Shown here piece by piece: positions 13,539-25,645 of a DNA stretch of 64,000 bases. The DNA comes from Aspidapion aeneum. Taxonomy: Eukaryota > Arthropoda > Insecta > Coleoptera > Brentidae. A program made the translations under genes and the position numbers. The DNA lies in contig OY755042.1 of NCBI GenBank assembly GCA_963576565.1, positions 111,219,314 through 111,283,313 on the forward strand. The letters run 5' to 3'. Position 1 is the stretch's first letter; each line of letters starts with the position of its first letter. The notes under the pieces are model-generated. The model was given only the letters and a program-made list of their open reading frames with translations, had not been told where the DNA came from and searched no databases.

Positions 13539-13720
13539 GTGTGTCTATGTCTGTCCGTAACACGATAGCTCCTAAGCCGCTGAACCGATTTTGAAAGAAA
13601 ATTTAGATAAAATAGTGTTCGAAACTCTAACGAGCTGATTAGATTTTGGTCAAAATCCATCAATGCTAATGACAGTTTTTTTACAATTTAAAAATTAAAA
13701 AAATGCTAACTTTTTAACGG
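13390..13720 (+). repeat. Interspersed repeat carrying a (GT)n microsatellite
   Basis: It starts with CCTTCCTAGCCCCCGCAGC and contains GT dinucleotides at about 13505-13550. It continues with ACGATAGCTCCTAAGCCGCT and a CATCAATGCTAATGACAG block. An inverse copy lies at about 32360-32750 and a partial one at 23160-23282. The recurrence of the same flanks around the microsatellite shows it moves as one unit. Confidence 0.65.
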
Positions 13721-13724
13721 AGGA

Positions 13725-14760
13725 TTTCGGAGTATAGTAGACTACATTACATTCAGTAATCAATATTTTATAACCAAAAACCTTGTAGGAGCTTTAGTTT
13801 CTAAGATATTTAAAAAAACTGTTTTTAAGGCTGATATATCATGGCTTCACTTGAAGTGTGCTATTAGGCTATTTATTTTAATTTGATTCCAATATTTCCA
13901 TATATTTTCAGAAAATATTATTAAAAATAAATTTCCGGAAATTCTTCACTCACTTTTGATCAGCGTGCTAATTCACTAAACCACAGAGGGTGCTTTCTAT
14001 ACAGTATAAGGATGCCGCTGACTTTTAACTCACCCTGTATTAAAATAAAAATGTTCTTGTGTCTAATTATTTGATTACCCCAAACAATCATTAATTTATT
14101 AAATATTAAGATAACAAGATGAAGGTTGGTTCAAAGTTAGCGCGGAAAAAAAATTAACACAAGGCAAGGTAACATCCTTACATTTTTAATTGGACTAAGG
14201 ACGCATTCAAGATTTTTTTTTAATCGGGGACTAAGGACAACTGACATTATAAAGATAACAATGGGAAAATAAATTATGTTAACTTGAAAAAAATAAGTAT
14301 GATATCTATTAAGTAATAATATAGGCAAGGTGGTTTTATGCTAACAAACAATTTAAATTTGTGTAAGAAAGGAACAGGAACAAAACAAATAAAAGTACTA
14401 AAAAATGAACAATACTTTTCTTCACCAAACCTTAAAAACGAAGAAAAAAAAGCAATTAGAAACGAATAAAAATGTACTGACAAACACGGTTTCACACATA
14501 AAGTCGCAATTTTTTTTTATGAGACCATCCCCCTTTTATTTTGTCGTTTACACCTAGTCTACCGTATTAATTCAAAAGGGCGTATCTGATTTGACAAAAT
14601 TTTAGGTAAGAACTAGTTATATTATTAACTCGGAACCGTTATTAACTATATCAAAATACATCAATCATCAGATAAACTAACATAAAATTAAGTTCAGAAG
14701 CATATCAAAGAGGTCTATATTAAAAACCAAACTATCAATAAATTGGCTGTATAGAAATTA
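13725..14760. other. AT-rich non-coding
   Basis: No recognisable gene or element. Long A and T runs account for the short open frames. Confidence 0.35.
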
Positions 14761-14763
14761 AGT

Positions 14764-14911
14764 ACAGTACCTCTCTATCACTCGAACCTTTTAAGTGGTC
14801 CCTGCCCTTTTTATATGTATTTTCACCCCTTTAATTCGAATTTCTATAACTCGAACTCTCCATAACTCGAACTGTTTTGGTTGTCCCTTTGAGTTCGAGT
14901 TATAGAGGTTC
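14764..14911. mobile_element. Small pogo-like MITE
   Basis: The left end (CAGTACCTCTCTAT, then ACTCGAAC) is the inverse of the right end (GTTCGAGTTATAGAGGTTCA). The CAGT-rCCTCT ends resemble Tigger/pogo elements. A TA lies on the left; the right flank is less clear. It has no coding capacity. Confidence 0.55.
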
Positions 14912-14929
14912 ACTTCTTTTTTAAGTTGC

Positions 14930-16490
14930 AAAAGACACATATGTAGCGGAAAGGAATAAAAAAATAAAAAAAATTGATACCGGTCTTAATGCTCGGTTTA
15001 CTGTGCGAAATGATTTCCGATATTTTTGGGCGCCATTTTTGCATTTGAGCATTGCGTAAGCACTCCTCTTGAATGAACCTTCCTTGGTGCCAAATTGTCA
15101 AAAGTACGTCAGATCTAGGGAAATTTGCGTGCACGAAAACGAGTGTACTTTACCTAAAAAGCCGCGGATGATGATATGATGGAGATAACATCGTTTCAGA
15201 GGCAAAATACAAGTCATATTGAAGAAAACATTACTAAAAACCCAAGAATCTCAATCTGGGGCTTTCCCCAAAACGTTTCCGGCTCAAAATAAGTAATTGC
15301 GTGGAAGGTGAATGTATCGCTACGAAGCTACGGTCGATGAACCTCGTAATTCAAACCAACAAACAACATCGCGAAGAATCCACAAGTCGACCTGATGACG
15401 TATCCGCGATAGTACACGTAGAACTCACGGTGACGTCAGTTTTCGTAGAATAAGCTTGAAGGAACCAGAAGCTTAATGCACCGTATACATTTTTTTTTGG
15501 AAAAATTATTAGACCTTATAAAATTAGTAAAGAATATGTCTTCATTGTTTTAGGATTCTCCAGATCATATTTTGACCTATAACATGTTTGGAATCTAAAA
15601 AAATCATTAAATCATTTCAGCTTTCTGAAAGCACTTGATGATGATGATGATGACTTTTTAAATTCAAAAAATCCTAAAGCAATAAAGACATAATTTTTGT
15701 TTAATAATTTTAAAAGTCTACTTTGATTAAAAACGATTTTTCCCAAAAACTGTAAATTAACAAAGTTCAAAATCTAGGAAACAAAAGTGGCAGAAAATTT
15801 ATAAAATTTAATAAAACTTCAGCTAGGATAAAAAAAATCTTGTTTTTTGAAACCCCAGTTCTTTGAGATGTATATTTTTTGTGAAGAATATCTAGAAAAA
15901 ATAGCAAAATAAATGATACGTCCAACGGGTTCACATGCTAGGATAGGAAATTTCAGAGCTTTAATTTTTTTTTTCAAAAATATTAACGCTGATAGATACA
16001 AAAATATTGCGCCAAAAACAATTTTTAAAAAGTATTCAGGAGTGTCAGTCCTATAATAAAAAGAACTTCAAAGCTCCACACAAGTTTCAGAAAATATTGT
16101 TAATTTTTTTTTATAAGGCTGTTGTTCTTGGTAAACTGGGACCTATATTTCGGAGCCTTATAACACAGATTAGAAGAACTATCGTAGCAGAAAAAGAGTT
16201 CTTTGACCGGTCAAAATTTCTATCGCTACTCTTTGCCTTTCTTTAAGTGTGTGTTGACTCCTGCAATCGATCCACGTACTTCGTGAATAAAATATGACTT
16301 GTAAGGTTTAATGTCCATTTTAATAATATTGTAATTTTAACAAAATATGATACTAATTTGAACTTTGTAAAAACATTTTTGTCAACTTTTTTTTAATATG
16401 TTTTTTCTTAAATATCCATTACAAAAGGGGGAAGGTGTGTCAAAAATCTTGTGCACTAAAAAACTTTTAATAAATTGGTTAAAAACTTAC
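14930..16490. other. Non-coding, nothing firmly recognised
   Basis: A near-consensus EcRE on the minus strand lies at 15331-15343 (GGTTCATCGACCG, 11 of 13 positions). No coding sequence or element boundary is supported. Confidence 0.3.
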
Positions 16491-16499
16491 ATTTCTTAA

Positions 16500-17480
16500 A
16501 AACAATTATTTATGATCTATACTAAAATATGTACGCTGTAATTTTCTGATTAATAGAGCCAGTAGATGCATTAAAAATCGAGGCTCGGCTGACGGTCGCT
16601 TTTTTTATGTTTCCTAAAAAAACATTTAACTTAAGGGTTAGACTGAAACCGGAAAATAAAAAAAAATACATTTCAAACAATAGTTTTTCATCTAGTAACT
16701 GTCAATTACTTTCATAAAATCAGACTTTGATCTAAACTAAAATGTGTACGGTGCAATATTTTCTGATTAAGTTGCTACACTCACGTAACTCAATATCAAA
16801 GAGTCAGGACAGGCATCAAAAACCACCCGTAGTTTGGGGGTTTTTCTTAAAAATTTGAAGTTTGGGTTGGCAGTCACTTTTTTTTTATCTGTCTGTTACT
16901 CTCCTAAAATCAGACTTTAATCTATACTAGAATATGTACGGTGCGTTATTTTATGATTAGGTTGCTATAATTATGTAATGCAGTACCATAGAGACAGCAC
17001 TGGTATTAAAAACTGCCCGTAGTTTGGGGGTTTTTCTTAAAAATCGATGTTTGGGTTGACTTTTTTTCTCTCTCCCCTGAAAACTGCTCTCAAGACTATT
17101 TTTCACAAATACACACAATTTAGTCAGTAACTGTCAGACAGTAATTTATAAATGTTCCCTAAAAAAACTTTTAATTTAAGGGTTAAATTGAAATCGAGAA
17201 ATAAAAAACTTCCATTTCTGAAAACAGTTCTTCATTTAGTAACTGCCAATTACTCTCTTAAAATCAGACTTCGATTTCTACCAGAATATGTATGGTGCAA
17301 TTTTTTTTGTTGTAATCGTGTAACTCAGTACAATAGAACCAGCCCTCACATCAAAAACCACCCGTAGTTTGGGGGTTTTTCTTAAAAATCGGGTTGACAG
17401 TCACTTTTTTTTCCTCCCCCCTATGATACGTGTCCATTTGAGAGAATTACTTTTGAAAACTGCTCTCGGAGAGCAACTTT
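16500..17480 (+). repeat. Tandem-like array of repeat family R1
   Basis: The AGTTTGGGGGTTTTTCTTAA block returns at about 16830, 17020 and 17363, each preceded by a TGTACGGTGCAAT-type block and followed by a CACTTTTTTT run. Spacing is roughly 190-340 bp, so this is a locally amplified form of the repeat scattered at 9840 and 12530. Confidence 0.6.
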
Positions 17481-17484
17481 TGAA

Positions 17485-18135
17485 CTTCCAATCGATTGCG
17501 ACAGTGCCATAGATAGGTGTCAAGTCGTGTGCAGAGAGAGAGCTACAGTAAGTCATAGGAAAGCACACATTTACGATAGTATACTCTCCAATGAAGGAAG
17601 AATTGAACTTTCCTGCACTTTTTCTCTTCTGAAAACGAACCCTAAGAGAAAAAATCTCGAGATTAGCTCTTGATAGAGTATTTCTTTCTCTCAAATGACA
17701 CGCAGCCTTAGTGAGGTACGTGAACGGGCCACAGCGGCATAAGTTTCGCGAACTCACCGAGTTCAACGCCCTCGCTTGAAGCCAGCTCGCTTAACTTCTA
17801 TAGCGATCGCTAGCGTCACGTCAAATAATCCGCTACTATTATTATTATTATCAATAACATTTTCTATTATTGCGCCTATTGGTTAATCCGCAAAAATGAG
17901 AGCAAGCGAGAGAGAGATAAAGCGACCCAAGTATTGACACGAGCGAGATCAGTAAAGTTTAGTGTTTATTATAAACACAGTGTTGAAAATTAATCTAATA
18001 AAAGTGGGTTGTCTTTATATTACAGTTAGGGTCAAAAAATTGAAGAATATGTATTAGAAGAATAAAAAATCCTAAGTGTTCGTCAAGGGTGCAGACTTTC
18101 CCTACTGGTTTTTAATATCTACAGTGATCTAAAAC
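17485..18135. other. Non-coding, mixed composition
   Basis: This stretch includes a short (ATT)n run at about 17837-17850 and GAGA-type purine runs near 17900-17925. No gene is recognised. Confidence 0.3.
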
Positions 18136-18140
18136 AGTCT

Positions 18141-18511
18141 ATCATAACAAAAACATTTCATGTAAAAAAAGCCAAGTACGCGAAAATGATATTCCGTCAA
18201 AAGAATTGAGATAAAAGTAAAGCCAAGTTCTCCAATACAAATTTAAAAATAAAAGGTTCTTACTAGTTGGGAAATGTTTCTTTTAAACTTTGCTATTACA
18301 GCCAAACTTCGTTATGTTCAATTTAGCACTGTGCCTCAGAGTCATTTGCAGCCGTAATAGCCAAGTTTAGAAAAACATTTCCAAACTAGTAAGAAACTTT
18401 CATTTTAAAATTAGTATTGGAGAACTTGGCTTTACTTTTTTCTCAATTCTTTTTACGAAATAACATTTTCGTGTACTTGGCTTTTTTTACATGACATGTT
18501 TTTGTTATGAT
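18141..18511. repeat. Long palindrome (terminal module of composite repeat), copy 1
   Basis: The first half starts ATCATAACAAAAACATTTCA; the last half ends with its inverse, TGTTTTTGTTATGAT. Inner blocks such as AGCCAAGTACGCGAAAATG and GTTCTTACTAGTTGGGAAA recur in inverted form around a centre near 18325. Transcribed, it would fold into a hairpin of over 150 bp. Copy 2 is at 59765-60037. Confidence 0.8.
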
Positions 18512-19030
18512 TTCAAAGCTAAGCTCTCTAGCGATCCTGGAAGTGAGCAATGTTACTTTTACATAACTTTAAATTTATACGGGAGGAAAGCAAATTAAAA
18601 TTTTGGGGTTTTTATATTTTTTCTATAGTTTTATCATGTTTTCTATCATTCTGTCAAAACTTAGCTCTCTTTTTTGGAAGTGGGCAATATTACAAGGAGA
18701 GTAAATTAGAATTTTGGGATTTTTTGATTTTTTCCAAGGGTTTGGTCATAATTTCTATCATTCTGCCAAATTTCAGCTTTGTAGCATGTCTGGAAGTACA
18801 GTAGAATTTTGATGATCTATACATGAGTGAGTGGCAATATCGACGTTTTTTGAATTTTTGTAACTACTTTTCTATTTTATGGAAGTCCATGAAACTTGGA
18901 GAAGTTGTTAATTCTATAAAAATCTACGATTGTGCAAAGTTTGAGTTTCGTTGGGCTGAAATGTTTGAAGAAAAGATGTTACAGCAGCGTACGCGAACTG
19001 GGCGAGGCACTGCCGTGCCCCCAGATTTTC
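18512..19030 (-). repeat. Composite repeat body, copy 1 (inverse of 58700-59764)
   Basis: It contains two to three minisatellite units with the GGAAGTGGGCAATATTAC and AGTAAATTAGAATTTTGGG blocks. A unique arm follows with CATGAGTGAGTGGCAAT, TTTCATGGA-type and GGGCGAGGCACTGCCGTGCC blocks. The same blocks appear in reverse order and orientation at 58700-59680. The short open frames inside are periodic artefacts. Confidence 0.7.
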
Positions 19031-19034
19031 ACAA

Positions 19035-19915
19035 ATCAAAAACCAATCCAAAGAATTCAAAAAGAACAAAAATTATAAGAAATCGTAATCACTGTTTAGA
19101 GAAGTAGCAAGCGAGTTTTATATTGCTATGGTTATTTCCAACTTCCGCTAAAAGATAAAACTTTTGAAAGAGTTATAAGGGGTTGTTAACCAAAAAAAAG
19201 AAGCAGTTGAAAATGAAAAGCTGTGGTGTGGGATATATTATTATATTAACTTAATAAGATCTAATCGCGAGAGTGACTCGACTGGTTAGAAATGTTATGG
19301 ACTGTGTTATAGGCGCTTTGCCTCGACCCAGTTGGGTGTCACCGGCCTGGTTTTCGGCTAAGTGTAGTTATTGTTTTGACCTCCTTACTTACCGAAATTC
19401 GATAAACAAAAATTTTTCGTTCCACCGCTGCCTCGATGCTCTCCTTAAAACAATTGAGCAAGATACCTTGTGTCCATTTCTCTTTATATTAATATTAGAC
19501 AATTTTTACTTTTTCAAAAACAACTATATGCGTAACATATAAACAATTTTTTTAAAAATAAAAAAAGAAAAAAAACTTGTGACGTTATTTTTCCTAGAGC
19601 CACAAAAAACTGATAAAAAACAGTGTCGGCGAAAAGCCACAGTTATCAATGAGCAAAAAAAAAGAAAAGTAGAAATAAAATGTTTTAGTCCATCTTTACA
19701 CGGTCTGCTGAAGCAACCGTAACATCTTATACAAGTATGTAATGAAATCAAAATTCTTTACTCACGTCATTTTATATCTAGAGGTATCATTACAAAAATC
19801 ACATTTTCTTTTAACTCTTCAATGCGGAATTACATAAAATATATTTTTAATTTAACTTTGTTTTGTTTGTCATAAGAGAAAACATTAGGGAAACTATGCT
19901 GTCGTTTTAAGCCTT
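19035..19915. other. Non-coding, nothing recognised
   Basis: No family resemblance was found in the short frames here. A weak tRNA-like patch near 19275-19350 was not convincing. Confidence 0.3.
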
Positions 19916-19917
19916 TT

Positions 19918-20233
19918 AAGCTGCGTCCGCACTCTGAACATTTCGACGAACATTGAGCCGCCCAAAGAGCAGAACGGCCACGAGCAGGTCCGCAAGCAAT
20001 TCTGCGAATCCTAGCCATCAGGCGAACGGTTCGCCGAATTCCAAATGCGCGCAATCATATACGTAAGGAATATTACGTATATGGCGCGAATAGGTTCGTA
20101 GGTTTGGGCGGGACATAATGAAACAGCGAATAGACAATTGAATCTTGAAGTAAAAATACTGAGAGCATTTGTGGGAACAGCACAAACGCTCTGTTCAATG
20201 TTCTGCGGAAATGTTCAGGTGTGTACAAAGCCT
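19918..20233. mobile_element. Inverted-repeat element with internal palindrome
   Basis: The ends are imperfect inverted repeats of about 37 bp: the left CTGAACATTTCGACGAACAT mirrors the right ATGTTCTGCGGAAATGTTCA. Inside, at about 20059-20084, a palindrome has 10-bp arms (ATATACGTAA / TTACGTATAT). There is no coding capacity and no clear target duplication. Confidence 0.55.
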
Positions 20234-20289
20234 TTGATAGTACCTTATTGTTAATACATAGTTTTTAATTTATACTTGCCTTGAGTCCA

Positions 20290-20775
20290 AAATCTTTGTA
20301 ACTTATGCTACTACTACTATGTCGGCTTAGAACGTTTTTCTTGGTTGTTCGACACCTATTCTCCACCTCCTTCGATTCTGATAATTATCTTCTGTCAGGT
20401 TTTTTCACTCATTGACCATTTGATTGACTGTTGCCATTCTAGTTTAGGACGCCCTCTTTTTCTGCGCCCTATTGGTTGCCATTATAGAACCTGCTTTGGT
20501 AATCTTTTGTCGTTCATCCGTTGTACATGGCCGTACCATATCAGTTGTCTTTTAGTGATGTCATCCGTTATGTTTCCCTCGATTCCCATTCTTTCTTTTA
20601 TGATCTAATTTCTTATATGATCCGTTCTAGATATTCTCATTGATCTTCTTATTCCATCCATTTTGACACTTTCCATTTTTGTTTTGTACTTTTCTGTTAC
20701 GCGACAAGTCTTTATTCCATACAACAGCGTGCTTTTCACCATTGTTTCATATATGTTAAAATTTTACCGGCTAGG
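20290..20775 (-). pseudogene. LINE family A, C-terminal fragment
   Basis: Read on the minus strand, the region encodes a decayed LINE C-terminus ending in an R-K-R-G-R-P-like block and upstream W-Y-G-H-V-type remnants. The right end (GTTACGCGACAAGTCTTTAT) matches 37935 of the larger family A copy, so the two fragments cover adjacent portions of one element. Confidence 0.6.
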
Positions 20776-20779
20776 TTTG

Positions 20780-21760
20780 GCCCTATCACTTTTATCTCAA
20801 CTTATATTGTTATAAATCGTTTGATATTTTGCGCGTACAGCGTTATAAATCATTACAATTATTAAGTTAATATGTTATTGTTGCTGTTATTATTGTACCG
20901 AACTAAAATGGAATTTTCGATATGCAAAACAAATGAATCTAGGGGTAAAAATAAACATTGGGCAATTTCAATTTTAACTAGATTACCTATGTATGTAATT
21001 TACCAATGTTCATTACGAAGTCAAACCAGTAATTTTAAATAAACTAGACTGAGGTATTATAGGATCAAGTTATTTTATTATTTACATTAATATTGCTAAA
21101 AAGATTTAAAAGACCAGCATATATAGCAAACATAGTAGAAGTTATGGGCAAAATTAATATTCACATACCTTACTGTGGTCCTGTGGTTTTTATTCTAATA
21201 ATATGGGGAATTTTTGAAAACACCGTAATTTCAACAAACTTTTATGTCTTGCTTCTTACAATTCTGTAAAAACATTTTTTTAGCAACTTCTTCTTGACAT
21301 AACACTTTATTTTTGACATTTCTTATTAAAGAACAACAAAATTATTTTTTAAAATGTCAAAAAACAAAATGTTAAATATTTTATTATTTTTGCATAATCA
21401 TTAAATTAAAGTAATTTTCACTTCGGAAAAAGATTTGCAGGTCCGTATTTAAATTAAATTTAATTTAAATTTATTTTCAATGATGTGTCGAAAACTACAC
21501 CTTCTGTCAAAAACTTGACAGCGTCATTTTTTTCCTCAAAATAAGCTGCAAATATGCTTTTAAAGTGCTCAAAAAAGAGCACAGTAAGGCGAAATACGCA
21601 GATCGCTGTCTTAATAACCGAGTTTCTCATTTAATCCCATTTTGATGGGACTAAATCAGAAATGGGACTCGTAGATAGTACTTAATAAAATGTCATTTTA
21701 AAAAATATTCCTTATTTTTGTTTGGCCATACATCATACCCCATTCAGGCCTAATTAGAAG
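20780..21760. other. AT-rich non-coding
   Basis: No gene or element boundary recognised. Confidence 0.35.
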
Positions 21761-21762
21761 AA

Positions 21763-22290
21763 CATCTATCTATCTATTTACCTTCTTCAGTTCATCTTTG
21801 GACATAGGCCTCCCCCAATATCTTCCACTCTTCTCTGGCCGTCGCCGTGTTCATCCCTCTAGTTCCCCCGTGTTTCTTCAAATCGTCCGCCCATCTCATT
21901 TGGGGTCTTCCCCTACTTCTTTTATTTTCCCAAGATCTCCAGTTTACAATACATTTGTTCTATCAATCGTCTTTCTGTCTGATAATATGACCGGCAAGTT
22001 TCCATTTTAATTTTGCTACTTCTCCTCTGACATCCCTTACTTTTGTTTTATTTATTATCCATTCGTTCCTCTTTCTATCTGTCAGTTTTACATGTACCAT
22101 TTGTCTTTCCATTAATCTTTGTGCTTTTGTTACCTTATCCATGTTTGATTTTGTAAGTGCCCAGGTCTGAGATCCATAGGTAAGTACAGGAAGGATACAT
22201 TGGTTATACACTTTCGTTTTGAGGTACTGAGGATATTTTGTATTTTTTAATATGTAGCTTAATTTACCGAATGCTGCCCAGGCCAATCTT
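21763..22290 (-). pseudogene. LINE family B, 3' fragment
   Basis: On the minus strand a 107-codon frame (21963-22286) encodes the post-RT region: FGKLSYILKN, then ILPVLTYGSQTWALTKSNMD, then LTDRKRNEWI and GEVAKLKWKLAGH. The element ends at 21763 with a (TAGATA)n-like tail. Frames break after K-L-A-G-H, so the last part is frameshifted. Related copies lie at 33310-33805, 34500-35640 and 50415-50715. Confidence 0.8.
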
Positions 22291-22299
22291 ACTCGTTAA

Positions 22300-23155
22300 G
22301 AGAACATAGTTTAGTTATATTTTATCCGCCTAATTCAACCTTTTGAAATTTTTTATAAATTAAAACAAAATTATTTTTGCTTTCTAGGTTGGGAAAAAAA
22401 ACTTTTTATTTATATTTCCTTCATTTTTCTTTTATTGTATTCATATTTTTATTAAAAAATTTCATAATACTTTGCTGTTTATCTGTTAAGAGCCCTGTAT
22501 ATGTCTGCTACTGGCGGTGGAAATATGTACATTTTTCCTTTAATTCAATTATTTTGATAATTTTTTCCACTGACAGTTTCTTGGAGAAAGGCTCAGAAAA
22601 AAGAAAATTTAAACAAAAGATAAATTAGTCAATTGCCGCTTGCGACCCACAAACCAATAATAATTTGTGTTTAAAAAGCAATTAAGGTGATCCACCAAAT
22701 TTTTTGAAAAAAATGGAACGATGAACGCGATGAAGGTTACACTTTAAGTAGTCCAGTTTAAGCCGTATCGAATAAATAACAAACAAAAGATATATTGTGT
22801 TGAGCAATGCAAATTTGGACAACAACCATTTTTACACACTGAAGGTTAAATCATTGAATACTGGAATAACAAATGACTACAAATCTCAACAATCATCAAC
22901 TCGAAGTCGTTTCATATTACCACAATATATGTAGATATCTATAGCTAATTTATCTACACTGTGACTGTGATAGTACTCTATTTCTTCAATAAATTTTTCG
23001 ACTTTTAAATTAAGCTTGACTGAAATTAGCGTTTTACCCCAAACATATTGCAACATAAGCATTTTATGTCCAATCTATCCCTTTTTTAACCTTAAAATTG
23101 TTTAAAATAGCCGCCAAAAAACTCTTTATATTATAGGAACATTGTCAGAGCACCG
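22300..23155. other. AT-rich non-coding
   Basis: No gene, array or element boundary was recognised between the LINE fragment and the (GT)n repeat. Confidence 0.35.
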
Positions 23156-23159
23156 TCAT

Positions 23160-23282
23160 CTTAAATTTTCGACTTTTTTTTCTATTCTAGCCATGGCTAG
23201 AAAAGGCATTGTTCGTGTGTGTGTGTGTGTGTCTGTCGGGCCCTCGATAGCTCCGGAACCGCTGGACCAATTTTCATGATAT
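23160..23282 (+). repeat. Partial (GT)n-bearing repeat
   Basis: A GT run near 23213-23231 is followed by CGATAGCTCCGGAACCGCTG. This resembles the repeats at 13390 and 32360. It abuts the first unit of the promoter-proximal array. Confidence 0.6.
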
Positions 23283-23378
23283 GTAAGTTCTAAATCAATG
23301 TAAATAGGACGACTTACATTTTTACTCAAGGAGTGCAATTCTAATTTGAGCTAGTTTTCGTTGGTAGCGCGCGATGCG

Positions 23379-23391
23379 AGTTCATCGACCG
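23379..23391 (+). promoter_or_regulatory. EcRE-like site, array unit 1
   Basis: AGTTCATCGACCG matches the IR-1 EcRE consensus at 11 of 13 positions. Confidence 0.3.
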
Positions 23392-23985
23392 CGCTCTACG
23401 CTTTGTAACGATCTACACGGCTGCTGTTTAAAAGCTCACTAGATCTCAATTTCAGCCAATTAGCGATTTGACAGATAACGTGCATACGTTATCTGCCAAA
23501 AAAATTAAAAAAATATGCAAAAATTAACAACAAAAAACACCAATTCGTCGCCTTGCAAAAAAATATATCGCTCGGTTAGGACAACGGCACACTTCGGCCT
23601 TGGTGACGAAACTAGCTACGTCCTTGTCTTGGGCAATAGCGGATTGAATAAGATCGAGTGAGACAGAATGATTTCGTAAAAACTAAGACTTTATTCAGAG
23701 GATAAATATTTTTTTCCCAGGATACATATGTAACTTACAACAAACGGTATAATGACGTCCATAATTGAGAGCTATTTACAGAAATCGTCAAAAATATATT
23801 TTAATAATAATATCATAAATTTTTTTCTTTTATGTATGTATCTCCAAATTATCTTTTTTATCTCTTTATTGTCTTATACGGACCCCTCTGTAAGTTCTAA
23901 ATCAATGTAAATAGGACTACTTACATTTTTACTCAAGGAGTGCAATTATAATTTGAGCTAGTTTTTGTTGGAAGCGCGCGATGCG

Positions 23986-23998
23986 AGTTCATCGACCG
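23986..23998 (+). promoter_or_regulatory. EcRE-like site, array unit 2
   Basis: Same 13-mer as unit 1, at the same place in the repeat. Confidence 0.3.
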
Positions 23999-24597
23999 CG
24001 CTCTACCCTTTGTAACGATCTCGCAATAATACCCGGCTGCTGTTTAAAAGCTCACTAGATCACAATTTCAGCCAATTAGCGATTTGACAGCTAACGTGCA
24101 TACGTTATCTGCCAAAAAAATTAAAAAAATATGCAAAAATTAACAACAAAAAACACCAATTCGTCGCCTTGCAAAAAAATATATCGCTCGGTTAGGACAA
24201 CGGCACACTTCGGCCTGGGTGACGAAACTAGTTACGTCCTTGTCTTGGGCAATAGCGGATTGAATAAGATCGAGTGAGACAGAATGATTTCGTAAAAACT
24301 AAGACTTTATTCAGAGGATAAATATTTTTTTCCCAGGATACATAACTTACAACAAACGGTATAATGACGTCCATAATTGAGAGCTATTTACAGAAATCGT
24401 CAAAAATATATTTTAATAATAATTTCATACATTTTTTTCTTTTATGTATGTATCTCCAAATTATCTTTTTTATCTCTTTATTGTCTTATACGGACCCCTT
24501 TGTAAGTTCTAAATCAATGTAAATAGGACTACTTACATTTTTACTCAAGGAGTGCAATTATAATTTGAGCTAGTTTTTGTTGGTAGCGCGCGATGCG

Positions 24598-24610
24598 AGT
24601 TCATCGACCG
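24598..24610 (+). promoter_or_regulatory. EcRE-like site, array unit 3
   Basis: Same 13-mer, same place in the repeat. Confidence 0.3.
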
Positions 24611-25234
24611 CGCTCTACACTTTGTAACGATCTCGCAATAATACACGGCTGCTGTTTAAAAGCTCACTAGATCTCAATTTCAGCCAATTAGCGATTTGAC
24701 AGATAACGTGCATACGTTATCTGCCAAAAAATTAAAAAAATATGCAAAAATTAACAACAAAAAACACCAATTCGTCGCCTTGCAAAAAAATATATCGCTC
24801 GGTTAGGACAACGGCACACTTCGGCCTGGGTGACGAAACTAGCTACGTCCTTGTCTTGGGCAATAGCGGATATAATAAGATCGAGTGAGACAGAATGATT
24901 TCGTAAAAACTAAGACTTTATTCAGAGGATAAATATTTTTTTCCCAGGATACATATGTAACTTACAACAAACGGTATAATGACGTCCATAATTGAGAGCT
25001 ATTTACAGAAATCGTCAAAAATATATTTTAATAATAATTTCATAAATTTTTTCTTTTATGTATGTATCTCCAAATTATCTTTTTTATCTCTTTTATTGTC
25101 TTATACGGACTCTTTTATTGTCTTATACGGACCCCTCTGTAAGTTCTAAATCAATGTAAATAGGACTACTTACATTTTTACTCAAGGAGTGCAATTATAA
25201 TTTGAGCTAGTTTTCGTTGGTAGCGCGCGATTTG

Positions 25235-25247
25235 AGTTCATCGACCG
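25235..25247 (+). promoter_or_regulatory. EcRE-like site, array unit 4
   Basis: Same 13-mer, kept although the base pairs just upstream differ from the other units. It lies about 400 bp before the predicted E75B start site, the closest of the four. Confidence 0.35.
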
Positions 25248-25645
25248 CGCTCTACGCTTTGTAACGATCTCGCAATAATACACGGCTGCTGTTTAAAAGC
25301 TCACTAGATCATAATTTCAGCCAATTAGCGATTTGACAGCTAACGTGCGTACGTTATTTGCCAAAAAAATTTAAAAAATATGCAAAAATTAACAACAAAA
25401 AAAACCAACTCGTCGCCTTGCAAAAAAATATATCGCTCGGTTAGGACAACGGCACACTTCGGCCTGGGTGACGAAACTAGCTGCGTCCTTGTCTTGGGCA
25501 ATAGCGGATTGAATAAGATCGAGTGAGACGGAATGACTCTCACTTTCACGCGCTGAACTGGCCTCGCAGGAGCTTATACTTCGGCGGGTCTTCGACCGAA
25601 AACTGGGTCAAATGTTCAACTGCTTGGCGAACTGGCATCGCGAGC

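Larger units (their letters stand above)
23283..25530 (+). repeat. Four-unit tandem array (about 610 bp) abutting the E75B promoter
   Basis: Units begin with GTAAGTTCTAAATCAATGTA at 23283, 23890, 24502 and 25139 (periods about 607, 612 and 637; the third includes a 22-bp local duplication). Unit 4 stops after about 390 bp at 25530 and runs directly into the E75B promoter. Each unit holds a GAGTTCATCGACCGCG site (near-consensus EcRE), a dyad GATAACGT-GCAT-ACGTTATC or a slight variant, and a CAGAGGATAAATA block (missing in unit 4). The units are almost identical, so the amplification is recent or kept uniform by conversion. A regulatory role is inference from position. Confidence 0.9.

Noticed and set aside
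17401..17766. 121-codon minus-strand frame
   Set aside because: Overlaps repeat family R1 blocks and shows no family resemblance; chance frame.
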